NCBI GenBank assembly: GCA_036498625.1
Contig: DASYFD010000276.1
Location: forward strand, 1 to 7,419
DNA: 7,419 bases
DNA from: VAZQ01 sp036498625
GTDB lineage: Bacteria > Pseudomonadota > Alphaproteobacteria > Rhizobiales > Xanthobacteraceae
Reading direction: 5' to 3'
Shown here: one piece after another, positions 1 through 6,139 of the stretch
Position numbering within the stretch: position 1 is the stretch's first letter
Layout: each line of letters opens with the position of its first letter
Program-made: the position numbers and the translations under genes
Notes under the pieces: model-generated
Seen by the model: only the letters and a program-made list of their open reading frames with translations
Database searches by the model: none
Told to the model about the DNA's origin: nothing

Positions 1-1
1 G

Positions 2-2140
2 CTCGGGGCGGCGGTGTTTCTCCTCACTCCGCCCGAGCAGGACACGCTCGCCGCAACCGCGCTCACGGCGGCATCGTACGTCAGCAACTTTTATTTCATC
101 GCGCAGGCCGCCGACTACTTCGCGCCCGACATCAAGACGAACGTGCTCCTGCACACATGGTCCCTCGGCGTAGAGGAGCAGTTTTATCTGGTCTGGCCCG
201 CGTTTGTCGCGGCCGCTTATTGGCTGGGTGGCCGCCGCGCATTCATCGCGTGCTGCGCGTTGGTGGTCGCGCTGTCCTTTTCCGCACAGTTTGTACTGAG
301 TCCGCCCTGGGCATTTTTCAGTCTGCCGGCGCGCGCCTGGGAGCTCGGCATGGGCGCGCTCGGCAGCTTCGTCACCATGCGATCGTCGGCCGTCACGCGG
401 TCGTTGACCGCTGTTGCCGGCCTTGCCGCGATCGTCGGGTTCGCCATCACGGCTGACGCCAAAACCCTGAGCCCCGTCATGATGGCGCTCCCGGTCCTTG
501 GTACAGTCGCAATGCTGGTAAGCGGCGCTCAAGGGTCCATGGTGTCGTCGCTGCTTGCCCTTCGGCCGTTCCAGATGATCGGCCGCGTGTCCTACGGCTG
601 GTATCTCTGGCACTGGCCACTTTTGGTCATGCCTCGCCTGATAGGGACGGGGATATCTCCGACAACGCGGTTGCTATGCGTGGGCCTCGCACTTGCGCTC
701 GCGGTCGCGAGCTACGTTCTGGTCGAGCAACCGATACGATCCTCGCGGCGTCTCGCTTTGCGCCCGATGCTTTCCATTGCCTTGGCCCTGCTCCTAACCG
801 GCGGGACGATCATGGCCTCGATCGCGGATCAGCAACGGGCCCAAGGGGTGTTGTCGAACGATCCCCAGTACCGGAAGCTGTGGGATACCGCATCCGAGCC
901 GCGGCTGTGCACGCAGTGGCAGAGAAGCGAGCTACTCGAATGCGCCTACGGTGACCCAAACGCGCCTGTTACCGCGGTGTTATTCGGCGACTCGCTCGCC
1001 GGTGAGTGGGCTTCGACGCTCAAAACCATCGCGGAGATGCAGCGGTGGCAGTTGATTACCCTGCTTAAAGGCGAATGCTCGGTGCCGGACATCTTTCCGA
1101 GCGGTCCGCCCGATTGTCACCCGTGGCGCCAGCGCGCGATGGAGCGGATCGAGGAGCTGCACCCGTCTGCAGTCATCTTTAGTTTCTCGCGGGTTTACCC
1201 ACTGTGGGCAGGCCGCGGCCGATTTGAGGAAGCCCTGCACGAGACGCTGTCGCACTTTGGCAAGCTGGGCATCCTGGGTGTTGTGATTGCGACAACGCCG
1301 ACGAGCGGCATCGACGCGCCGAATTGCCTGATGCGCCCCAGATGGCTCGGCGATCCAAAGAGGTGCGATGCTCCGCGCAAGGATGCGATAGATGCGAAGC
1401 TCGTCGAAGATATCGCGACGGCGGCATCCAATCTGCCCGGTGTTCAAGTGTGGGATTTCACCGATTGGTTCTGCGACGACCAAGTATGCCCGGCGATGAA
1501 GAACGACACGCTCGTCTACAGCGATGGCACGCATGCAACGCCCGCATTCATTCGCACCCTTGCACCCGAGCTCGAACGCAGGCTGCGCGCTCTTTTCGAG
1601 CACATCGAGCCTTCCACGCGAGACCCCAATGCATCGTCGGTCGCGCGGCCCGACCGCGCGTCTTCGGGGGTCCCGACGCTTCCTGCATCTGCATCCGGAG
1701 CGGCAAATATCCCTTTAAGCAATACCGATTTCGTCGCACGCAATGACCTGCTCCGGCGAGTCCCAATAGATGTTGCGTGGCTTTGCCTGATACCCGCCTT
1801 CATTCTTTTGTTCGCTTCCCTGCCTTCGGGTCTTACGCCGATGCGCCGGCTTGCTTCGGTCGCGATCCCGATCGTGCTGTTCGTCTCGGTCTATTCGTTC
1901 GGCTACGTTTCCTATCACACTCTTCACTACAACGATTCGCCGACCTATCTGCAGAGGCTTCTGACCGGTACTTTCGCCTCAAACCGCAATTCCGGCTATC
2001 CAAGCATCCTGGTGGCGGTCAGCGGCACCGTTGGTCTCGATCGCCTGGCGTGGGTTCAGCTTGGCACGAGGCAGCCGCGTCGGCCACCGGCAGCCACAGC
2101 TCCGCCGTTGTGCCTTCCCCGACGCGGCTTTTCAGATTGA
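2..2140 (+). CDS. OafA-type acyltransferase 3 with SGNH domain, 5'-truncated, with abnormal C-terminal extension
   Basis: Membrane O-acyltransferase (Acyl_transf_3, OafA/YrhL type), a family that transfers acyl groups, often acetyl, onto cell-surface polysaccharides. The frame is open from base 2, so the true start and the N-terminal catalytic His region lie outside the window. Counting from the first in-frame Met (base 14), the conserved HTWSLGVEEQFY motif is at residues 47-58. GRVSYGWYLWHWP starts at residue 190 and VEQPIR at 237. These sit among several hydrophobic segments, and a last membrane helix is near 250-270. A periplasmic SGNH hydrolase-like domain follows, with block I FGDSL (Ser 327) and a C-terminal DGTH dyad (Asp 504, His 507). 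A normal protein would end near residue 535. This frame instead continues through a Pro/Ala/Ser-rich linker into a glycosyltransferase-like segment and stops at 2140 inside sequence antisense to the kinase gene. The last ~25 residues are therefore not native. Family assignment is firm; the acceptor is unknown. Confidence 0.9.
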   Translation, partial: LGAAVFLLTPPEQDTLAATALTAASYVSNFYFIAQAADYFAPDIKTNVLLHTWSLGVEEQFYLVWPAFVAAAYWLGGRRAFIACCALVVALSFSAQFVLSPPWAFFSLPARAWELGMGALGSFVTMRSSAVTRSLTAVAGLAAIVGFAITADAKTLSPVMMALPVLGTVAMLVSGAQGSMVSSLLALRPFQMIGRVSYGWYLWHWPLLVMPRLIGTGISPTTRLLCVGLALALAVASYVLVEQPIRSSRRLALRPMLSIALALLLTGGTIMASIADQQRAQGVLSNDPQYRKLWDTASEPRLCTQWQRSELLECAYGDPNAPVTAVLFGDSLAGEWASTLKTIAEMQRWQLITLLKGECSVPDIFPSGPPDCHPWRQRAMERIEELHPSAVIFSFSRVYPLWAGRGRFEEALHETLSHFGKLGILGVVIATTPTSGIDAPNCLMRPRWLGDPKRCDAPRKDAIDAKLVEDIATAASNLPGVQVWDFTDWFCDDQVCPAMKNDTLVYSDGTHATPAFIRTLAPELERRLRALFEHIEPSTRDPNASSVARPDRASSGVPTLPASASGAANIPLSNTDFVARNDLLRRVPIDVAWLCLIPAFILLFASLPSGLTPMRRLASVAIPIVLFVSVYSFGYVSYHTLHYNDSPTYLQRLLTGTFASNRNSGYPSILVAVSGTVGLDRLAWVQLGTRQPRRPPAATAPPLCLPRRGFSD
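1755..2065 (+). pseudogene. N-terminal fragment resembling a GT-C (ArnT/PMT-like) membrane glycosyltransferase, in frame with the acyltransferase
   Basis: Residues ~581-684 of the upstream frame do not look like acyltransferase or SGNH sequence. They hold two strongly hydrophobic stretches (about 1757-1815 and 1850-1915). These are followed by NDSPTY (Asp codon 1934-1936) and, about 16 residues later, RNSGYP (1985-2002). An Asp in the first extracytoplasmic loop followed by an R-x-x-GYP motif is the usual start of lipid-linked sugar glycosyltransferases of the GT39/ArnT/PMT superfamily, where that Asp is the proposed catalytic base. The similarity ends at about the codons for WVQLG (2051-2065). 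An ATG at 1841 (MRRLASVAIP...) would make a typical N-terminus for such a protein, so this may be a separate gene beginning inside the upstream frame, without a clear ribosome-binding site, rather than a true fusion. Most of the enzyme, including the remaining membrane helices, is missing. Recognition is by motif only. Confidence 0.5.
2060..2080. other. Junction where two unrelated genes are both interrupted
   Basis: Glycosyltransferase-like coding on the plus strand is recognisable up to about 2065 (WVQLG). Kinase coding on the minus strand is recognisable from the right down to about 2067-2080 (ELWLPVADAAAS). Beyond this point each frame runs antisense through the other gene: the plus frame stops at 2138-2140 and the minus frame at 2021-2019. 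No terminal inverted repeat, target duplication or transposase is visible. It may be a real recombination or deletion endpoint or an artificial join in an assembly; the sequence alone cannot tell. Confidence 0.65.
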
Positions 2141-2393
2141 ACCGTCCCCCTGACTGCTGCGCGAGCCCGTGCACCATCGGCAGGCCGAGCCCGGTGCCTT
2201 TGCCGGGACCCTTGGTGGTAAAGAACGGCTCCATGGCGCGGCTGAGCGTGGCCTGGTCCATCCCTTCGCCGGTGTCGCTCACGCTGATGCAGATGTAGCG
2301 GCCCGCTTTCAAGCCGCCCGGCTCATCGGTTTTGACGGCGGCCTCGCGCGCCGCCAGTATGATCTGACCACCCTCCGGCATGGCATCGCGCGC

Positions 2394-2398
2394 GTCAC
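2394..2398 (-). other. Single-base frameshift in the kinase N box
   Basis: On the minus strand the sequence after LLNLAV reads GTG ACGCGCGCGATGCC. Adding one A gives GTG AAC GCG CGC GAT GCC ATG, that is VNARDAM, the standard N-box sequence whose Asn binds Mg-ATP. Frame agreement on both sides is excellent, so the event is a single missing A (plus-strand T next to 2395) next to an alternating CG run. Confidence 0.85.
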
Positions 2399-3038
2399 CG
2401 CGAGATTGAGCAGCGCCATCTCCACCTGGTTCGAGTCTGCAAGGATAGGCTTGAGCGCAATGGGAAAACGGGTCTCGATCGCTATCGTCTGTCCCAGTGA
2501 GCGCTGCAATAGCTCGGTCATCCCCCGCACCAGCTCTGGAATGTGGACGGTTTCGAGCGACAGCTCCTGGCGGCGCGCGAAAGCCAGCATCCGTTTGGTC
2601 AGGATGGCGCCGCGTTGGGCTCCCAGAATGGCATTGTCCACCAGCGCCAGGAGCTTCTCGTCGCCCGGCATGCGCTTGCGCGCCAATTCAAGACTGCCGA
2701 GCACCGCCATCAGGAGATTGTTGAAATCGTGGGCGATGCCGCCGGTCAGGTGCCCGATGGCTTCCATCTTCTGCGATTGCAGCAGTGCCTCGCGCGCACT
2801 CTCGAGCTTCTGCTGCGTCTCCCTTCGCTCGGTAATATCCCGCGTGATTTTCGCATATCCGAGAATGGAGCCGTCATCGTCGCGGATGGCATCGATGATG
2901 ACGTGGGCCCAAAACCGCGTTCCGTCCTTGCGGACCCGCCAGCCTTCCTTTTCGAAGCGACCTGCGCGCATGGCCGTGTCGATGGAGCGCTGCGGCTCCC
3001 CGGCTTTCTGATCCTCATCCGTGTAGAATCGCGAGAAG

Positions 3039-3520
3039 TGCTGCCCGATGATCTCGTGCGGGATGTAGCCCTTGATCCGTTGCGCGCCGATATTCCAGTT
3101 GGTCACGAAACCTTGGGGGTCGAGCATGTAGATGGCGTAGTCGCTGACGCCCTGCACCAGCAGCCGGAACTGCTCCTCGCTTCGCTTGAGGGTCTGCTCG
3201 GCTTTCTTGCGCTCGGTGAGGTCGCGCGTAATCTTGGCATAGCCGATGATTTCGCCGGACGCCGACCGGATCGGGTCGATGACCACGAATGCCCAGAATC
3301 GGCTGCCGTCCTTCCGAATGCGCCAACCTTCGTTCTCGAACTTGCCCGTGCGCCGAGAGGTCTCCAGCGCGCGCTCAGGTAGCCCTGAGGCCCGATCTTC
3401 CTCGGTATAGAACCGTGAGAAATGCTGCCCGATGATTTCGCTCGCTTCATATCCCTTGAAGCGCCGGGCGCCGGGATTCCAGCTTGTGACAATGCCGTCA
3501 GGGTCCAGCATGTAGATAGC
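3039..3520 (-). repeat. Diverged tandem duplication encoding the two PAS domains
   Basis: The two PAS domains come from an internal duplication still visible in DNA. The plus-strand string TGCTGCCCGATGAT occurs at 3039 and again at 3423, and AGCATGTAGAT occurs at 3123 and 3507. Both offsets are exactly 384 nt (128 codons). The proteins share DYAIYMLDP, EIIGQHFSRFYT, EGWR-RKDG-RFWA and GYAKITRD-TER at the same spacing. Confidence 0.85.
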
Positions 3521-3713
3521 GTAGTCCGTCACGGCCTCAACCAGGAGGCGGTAGCGTCCATCGTCGCTCAGGGGGGCGCCGTGCCGGTCCTGTGTTTCCA
3601 TTATCGGTCGGCCATTTCCAGGCGCCAAGGGGACAGACTAAGTGCCGACATATAACTTCGTGGAGGCTAGGATGTTCCCTGCTTCTATCCGGGTCGGTTT
3701 CACGTTCCCGGTC

Positions 3714-4694
3714 TCATTCGATCACGTCGTCCGCCCGTCCGAGCAGAGCGGGCGGGATTTCGATCCCCATGGCCTTTGCGGCCTTGCGATTGATGACCAG
3801 CTCGAACTTGCCCGGTTGTCGGACCGGCAGGTCGCCGGGTTTTTCGCCTTTGAGGATGCGCGCTACGTAGATGCCGCATTGGCGATAGCCGTCGCTGCGG
3901 CTCGGTCCGTAGCTCATCAGGCCGCCGGCGGCGGCAAGCTCCTGATAGGCGTAGATCGCCGGGATGGCATGGTGCGCCGCCAGCGCCGTCACTTGATCTC
4001 GGTGGCTGGTGAACAGGACCTCGTTGCTGACCAGGAGCGCGCGCACGCCGCGCCGCACCAGGCCCGCAAAGGCGGCGTCGAATTCCTGCACGCTGCGGAC
4101 CGGCACGATCTCGATCGGTTGGCCGAGCGCATCGGCGGCTGCCTGCAGGTCGCTGGCCTTGGTGGCGGCATCCGCATTGGATGGATCGGCGAGCACGGCG
4201 AAGGGAGCGTTGCCGGGCACGAGCTCGCGCAGCAGCTCGAGGCGCTTGCTGCCGGGCGCGGCGGCGAACAGGCTCACCCCGGTGATGTTCTGGCCTGGTC
4301 GTTCCAAATTGTCGACAAGGCCGAACTTGATCGGGTCGGTGCCGTTGGCGAATACGATCGGTATGGTTTTGGTGGCGGCCTTGGCGGCCTGCGCCGCCGC
4401 GATGCCGCCGGTTGCGGCGATCACGGAGACCGGGCGGCGCACGAGATCGGCCGCAAGCCCCGGCAGTCGATCCAATTGGTCCTCGGCCAGACGATAATCG
4501 ATCGTGACATTGTGGCCTTCCGCATAGCCACTGTCGCCGAGGCCCTGGCGAAACGCCGCGACCACGTTCTCGGATTCGGCTGCCGTCCTGTTGCTGAGAA
4601 ACCCCACCACCGGAAGCGCCGGCCCTTGCGCACGCGCCGCCAACGGCCAAGCCGTGGCGCCGCCGAGAAAAGCGATGAACGCGCGCCGCTTCAT
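3714..4694 (-). CDS. ABC-type substrate-binding protein, PF04392 (TrpX-like) family
   Basis: Exported solute-binding protein of the ABC_sub_bind family (PF04392). Members bind small ligands in the periplasm and normally deliver them to an ABC permease; a few are reported to bind amino acids. The ligand here is unknown. The 326-residue length is normal. Residues 1-23 form a signal peptide with a twin-arginine-like start (KRRAFIAFLGG) and an ARA-Q cleavage site, so Tat export is possible. The mature part shows the family pattern: PVVGFLSN near the start, FRQGLGDSGYAEGHNV, then PIVFANGTDPIKFGLV and RPGQNITGVS. Further on are AIPAIYAYQELAAAGGLMSYGP, the YVARILKGEKPGDLPV-Q-PGKFELVIN segment and an IPPALLGRAD end. 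Its ATG overlaps the stop of the upstream LysR gene (ATGA), so the two are probably co-transcribed and translationally coupled. No permease or ATPase gene is in the window. Confidence 0.9.
   Translation of the reverse strand: MKRRAFIAFLGGATAWPLAARAQGPALPVVGFLSNRTAAESENVVAAFRQGLGDSGYAEGHNVTIDYRLAEDQLDRLPGLAADLVRRPVSVIAATGGIAAAQAAKAATKTIPIVFANGTDPIKFGLVDNLERPGQNITGVSLFAAAPGSKRLELLRELVPGNAPFAVLADPSNADAATKASDLQAAADALGQPIEIVPVRSVQEFDAAFAGLVRRGVRALLVSNEVLFTSHRDQVTALAAHHAIPAIYAYQELAAAGGLMSYGPSRSDGYRQCGIYVARILKGEKPGDLPVRQPGKFELVINRKAAKAMGIEIPPALLGRADDVIE
4691..4694 (-). other. ATGA stop-start overlap (translational coupling)
   Basis: The TGA of the LysR gene (4693-4691) overlaps the ATG of the binding-protein gene (4694-4692) by two bases. 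There is no room for separate transcription signals, and the downstream gene has no clear Shine-Dalgarno of its own, so its translation probably depends on ribosomes finishing the regulator. Confidence 0.8.
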
Positions 4695-5974
4695 GGCGTG
4701 GCCACGCTGGCCCTGCTGCGCGGCCTCTGGCGGTCCGGGCGGCGTTGCGCCGGTGCATCGCCCGCCGCGAGACGCCGCGCGTGGAATCGCAACAGCTCCA
4801 GGAACTGCAAATGAATGCTGGTCGGCCGCCAGCCGATCCTGCGCGCCACCCCGTCCGCGCGGGCCAGGTGCCGCGAGCGGAACGGCAGGATCGCGAAGGC
4901 GGCGGCATCATTGAAACGTGCCTCCATCAGGGACATGAGAGCCAATCGGTCGGTTGACGCCAGGATGTTACGGTGGATTTGCATCGATGTGGTCTCGATC
5001 GTGAACCGCGGTGCGCGCCGCGTGGCGCCGAACATCCGCTCAAGCGCCTGTTGGCGGGGCGCGGTCGGGCCGGGCGTGATCCAATCGTAACCGGCCAGAT
5101 CGTGCAACGTGATCCGCTTGCGGCGGGTCAAAGGATGGCGCTTTCTGGCCACGACCACGTAGGGGTTGGGGAACAGCCTTTCCTCCGTGACATCGCTCGC
5201 CCACGACGGGATTCTGAGCACGCCCCAGAGCAGGTCGAGCCGGGCGGCGCGCAAATCGTTCAGCAGGACGTCATAGTGCCCGTCCACGATCCGGACGCAG
5301 GCCTTGGGATGGGCCGCCAGCAGATCGTTGATGGCGGCCGCCAGAATCTGCGTATCGGAATGCGGAATATTGCCGACCGCCAGCCGCGATATGACATTGC
5401 CCTCCGCGGCTTTGAGCTCCTCGATCCCGTACTGGATTTCCCGGATCCCGACCTGAAATCGGCGCGCGAGCTCGGCGCCGCGCGCATTGGTGGTGAGGCC
5501 CCTGGCGGTGCGCTGGTAAAGACCGCGCCGCAGCTCGCGCTCGAGTTCACGGGCGGCGCGATGCAGCGACGGCTGGGAAATTTGCAGGCGCCGGGCCGCG
5601 GCATCGAAGGATTCGCTTTCGTAGATCGCCAGCAGGCAGCGAAGTTGCGGCCTGGTGATCTTGCTGGTCATCTCCAGTATCTGGCGAGCGGTCGGCTGAT
5701 GGCCACCGGCCAGATCGCCCAGCGCAGACCGGACATGCTCGAAGAAAGCCTGCACGCGCGGCAACAAAATCGTCCCGAGCGCCGTCGCGTAGCATCCGGA
5801 ACGCTGCCGTTCGAACAGGCGAGCATTCAGCTGGCGCTCGAGCGCGTCGATCGATTGAGTGACGCCCGGCTGCGATAGATTGATCTCTCTTGCGGCCACG
5901 CTCATGCTTTGCAAGCGCGCTACCGCCTCGAACGCGCGCAGCTGGCGCAGCGACGGAAAATCGTTGTCTGGCAT
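4691..5974 (-). CDS. LysR-family transcriptional regulator with two N-terminal HTH domains
   Basis: DNA-binding regulator of 427 residues, against about 300 for an ordinary LysR protein. The extra length is a second winged-HTH. HTH 1 covers ~8-67 (recognition part INLSQPGVTQSIDALERQL, 31-49) and HTH 2 covers ~108-167 (LQISQPSLHRAARELEREL, 130-148). The second ends with the family-typical LYQRTARGLTTNARG. A LysR substrate-binding domain follows (~195-400: SRLAVGNIP, LDLLWGVLR, PYVVVARKRHPL, FTIETTSM, LALMSLMEA). The final ~22 residues are an Arg/Pro/Ala-rich tail. The ATG at 5974 is preceded by CCAGGGAC, a usable but close ribosome-binding site. The gene is divergent from the TctC-like gene, the classic layout of a LysR regulator and its target, and overlaps the downstream binding-protein gene as ATGA. 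The effector is unknown; neighbours suggest an organic or aromatic acid, which is inference. Confidence 0.9.
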   Translation of the reverse strand: MPDNDFPSLRQLRAFEAVARLQSMSVAAREINLSQPGVTQSIDALERQLNARLFERQRSGCYATALGTILLPRVQAFFEHVRSALGDLAGGHQPTARQILEMTSKITRPQLRCLLAIYESESFDAAARRLQISQPSLHRAARELERELRRGLYQRTARGLTTNARGAELARRFQVGIREIQYGIEELKAAEGNVISRLAVGNIPHSDTQILAAAINDLLAAHPKACVRIVDGHYDVLLNDLRAARLDLLWGVLRIPSWASDVTEERLFPNPYVVVARKRHPLTRRKRITLHDLAGYDWITPGPTAPRQQALERMFGATRRAPRFTIETTSMQIHRNILASTDRLALMSLMEARFNDAAAFAILPFRSRHLARADGVARRIGWRPTSIHLQFLELLRFHARRLAAGDAPAQRRPDRQRPRSRASVATP

Positions 5975-6001
5975 GTCCCTGGCTCACGCCGGGCACCGGC
6001 C

Positions 6002-6014
6002 CCGGCTGAGCCGG
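6002..6014. repeat. Small inverted repeat in the LysR leader region
   Basis: CCGGC-TGA-GCCGG, a five-base-pair perfect stem with a three-base loop, sits at about the expected transcription start of the LysR gene. It could be a minor hairpin or a binding half-site; there is no T-run, so it is not a terminator. Confidence 0.25.
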
Positions 6015-6034
6015 CATTATAGCCAAAACTTATG
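6015..6034. promoter_or_regulatory. Candidate LysR-type operator in the divergent intergenic region
   Basis: CATTATAGCCAAAACTTATG is an imperfect palindrome: outer pairs C-G, A-T and T-A match, as does the fifth. It contains a T-N11-A core (T 6020, A 6032) and overlaps the regulator's -10 element, where an autorepressing LysR protein would bind. The match is loose and the only one picked out by eye in the 165-nt gap. Confidence 0.3.
6016..6021 (-). promoter_or_regulatory. Probable -10 element of the LysR gene
   Basis: The minus strand reads TATAAT, a perfect sigma-70 -10 hexamer, in AT-rich sequence that stands out from the GC-rich surroundings. A start about 7 nt downstream would give a leader of about 35 nt to the ATG at 5974. 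No convincing -35 hexamer is found 16-18 nt upstream, which would fit an activator-dependent or autoregulated promoter. Confidence 0.5.
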
Positions 6035-6128
6035 ACCCCGCACGCTGTTCCGATTGGTGCCCGGCGGCGGTCTGTGCCACTGGTTTTCGCCGGGGAGTGA
6101 GCCGGACCCGCAGAATGGTCCGAACGCC

Positions 6129-6134
6129 GAGGAA
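6129..6134 (+). promoter_or_regulatory. Ribosome-binding site of the TctC-like gene
   Basis: GAGGAA ends five bases before the ATG at 6140. It supports this start, even though it leaves about 15 residues ahead of the hydrophobic part of the signal peptide. Confidence 0.7.
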
Positions 6135-6139
6135 ACCGC

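Larger units (their letters stand above)
2019..3601 (-). pseudogene. Double-PAS HPK4-type sensor histidine kinase, frameshifted and 3'-truncated
   Basis: Cytoplasmic two-component sensor kinase; no membrane segment is visible, so it presumably senses an internal signal. From the ATG at 3601 the order is PAS 1 (residues ~16-130), PAS 2 (~140-258), then a HisKA dimerisation domain with the phospho-acceptor in GGIAHDFNNLL (His 291, codon 2731-2729). An ATPase domain follows. The N box is broken at residue 403, where one base is missing near 2395. After the shift the frame reads MPEGG, G1 box SDTGEGMD, F box EPFFTTKG, G2 box GTGLGL and VGEGTTAELWLP, all in good order. Relatives usually continue into a receiver domain; here coding is lost at about 2067-2080, and the last ~15 residues before the TGA are foreign. 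An upstream TTG at 3628 has no ribosome-binding site, so ATG 3601 is preferred. It lies 112 nt downstream of the binding-protein gene on the same strand and could share its transcript. If both defects are real it is inactive. Confidence 0.85.

Noticed and set aside
2169..3382. Two overlapping ~280-codon plus-strand frames opposite the kinase
   Set aside because: Antisense to the kinase's PAS, HisKA and ATPase regions; Ser/Arg-rich or Asp/Val-rich translations with no domain signal.
3643..3655. TTATAT as a possible -10 for a separate kinase promoter in the 112-nt gap
   Set aside because: No acceptable -35 element at the right distance; the kinase may equally be read through from the LysR operon.
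3689..3711. Inverted repeat CCGGG-N13-CCCGG just after the binding-protein stop codon, possible terminator
   Set aside because: Stem of only five base pairs with a 13-base loop and no T-run on the minus strand; too weak to call.
3642..4814. Long plus-strand open frame (390 codons) opposite the binding-protein gene
   Set aside because: Antisense shadow of the clear PF04392 gene in high-GC DNA; its translation shows no recognisable domain and it runs past the start of the real gene into the LysR gene.
3700..4911. 403-codon minus-strand frame overlapping the binding-protein gene
   Set aside because: Arg/Ala/Gly-rich translation typical of an out-of-frame shadow; it covers the binding-protein gene and the end of the LysR gene, which both have strong family support.
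4973..5878. 301-codon plus-strand frame opposite the LysR gene
   Set aside because: Antisense shadow of the tandem-HTH LysR gene; no family resemblance.
2019..6139. Idea that the kinase and binding proteins form a Bug-type ligand-signalling relay, with a binding protein docking onto the sensor
   Set aside because: The kinase has no membrane or periplasmic domain to contact an exported binding protein, and it is frameshifted and truncated here.
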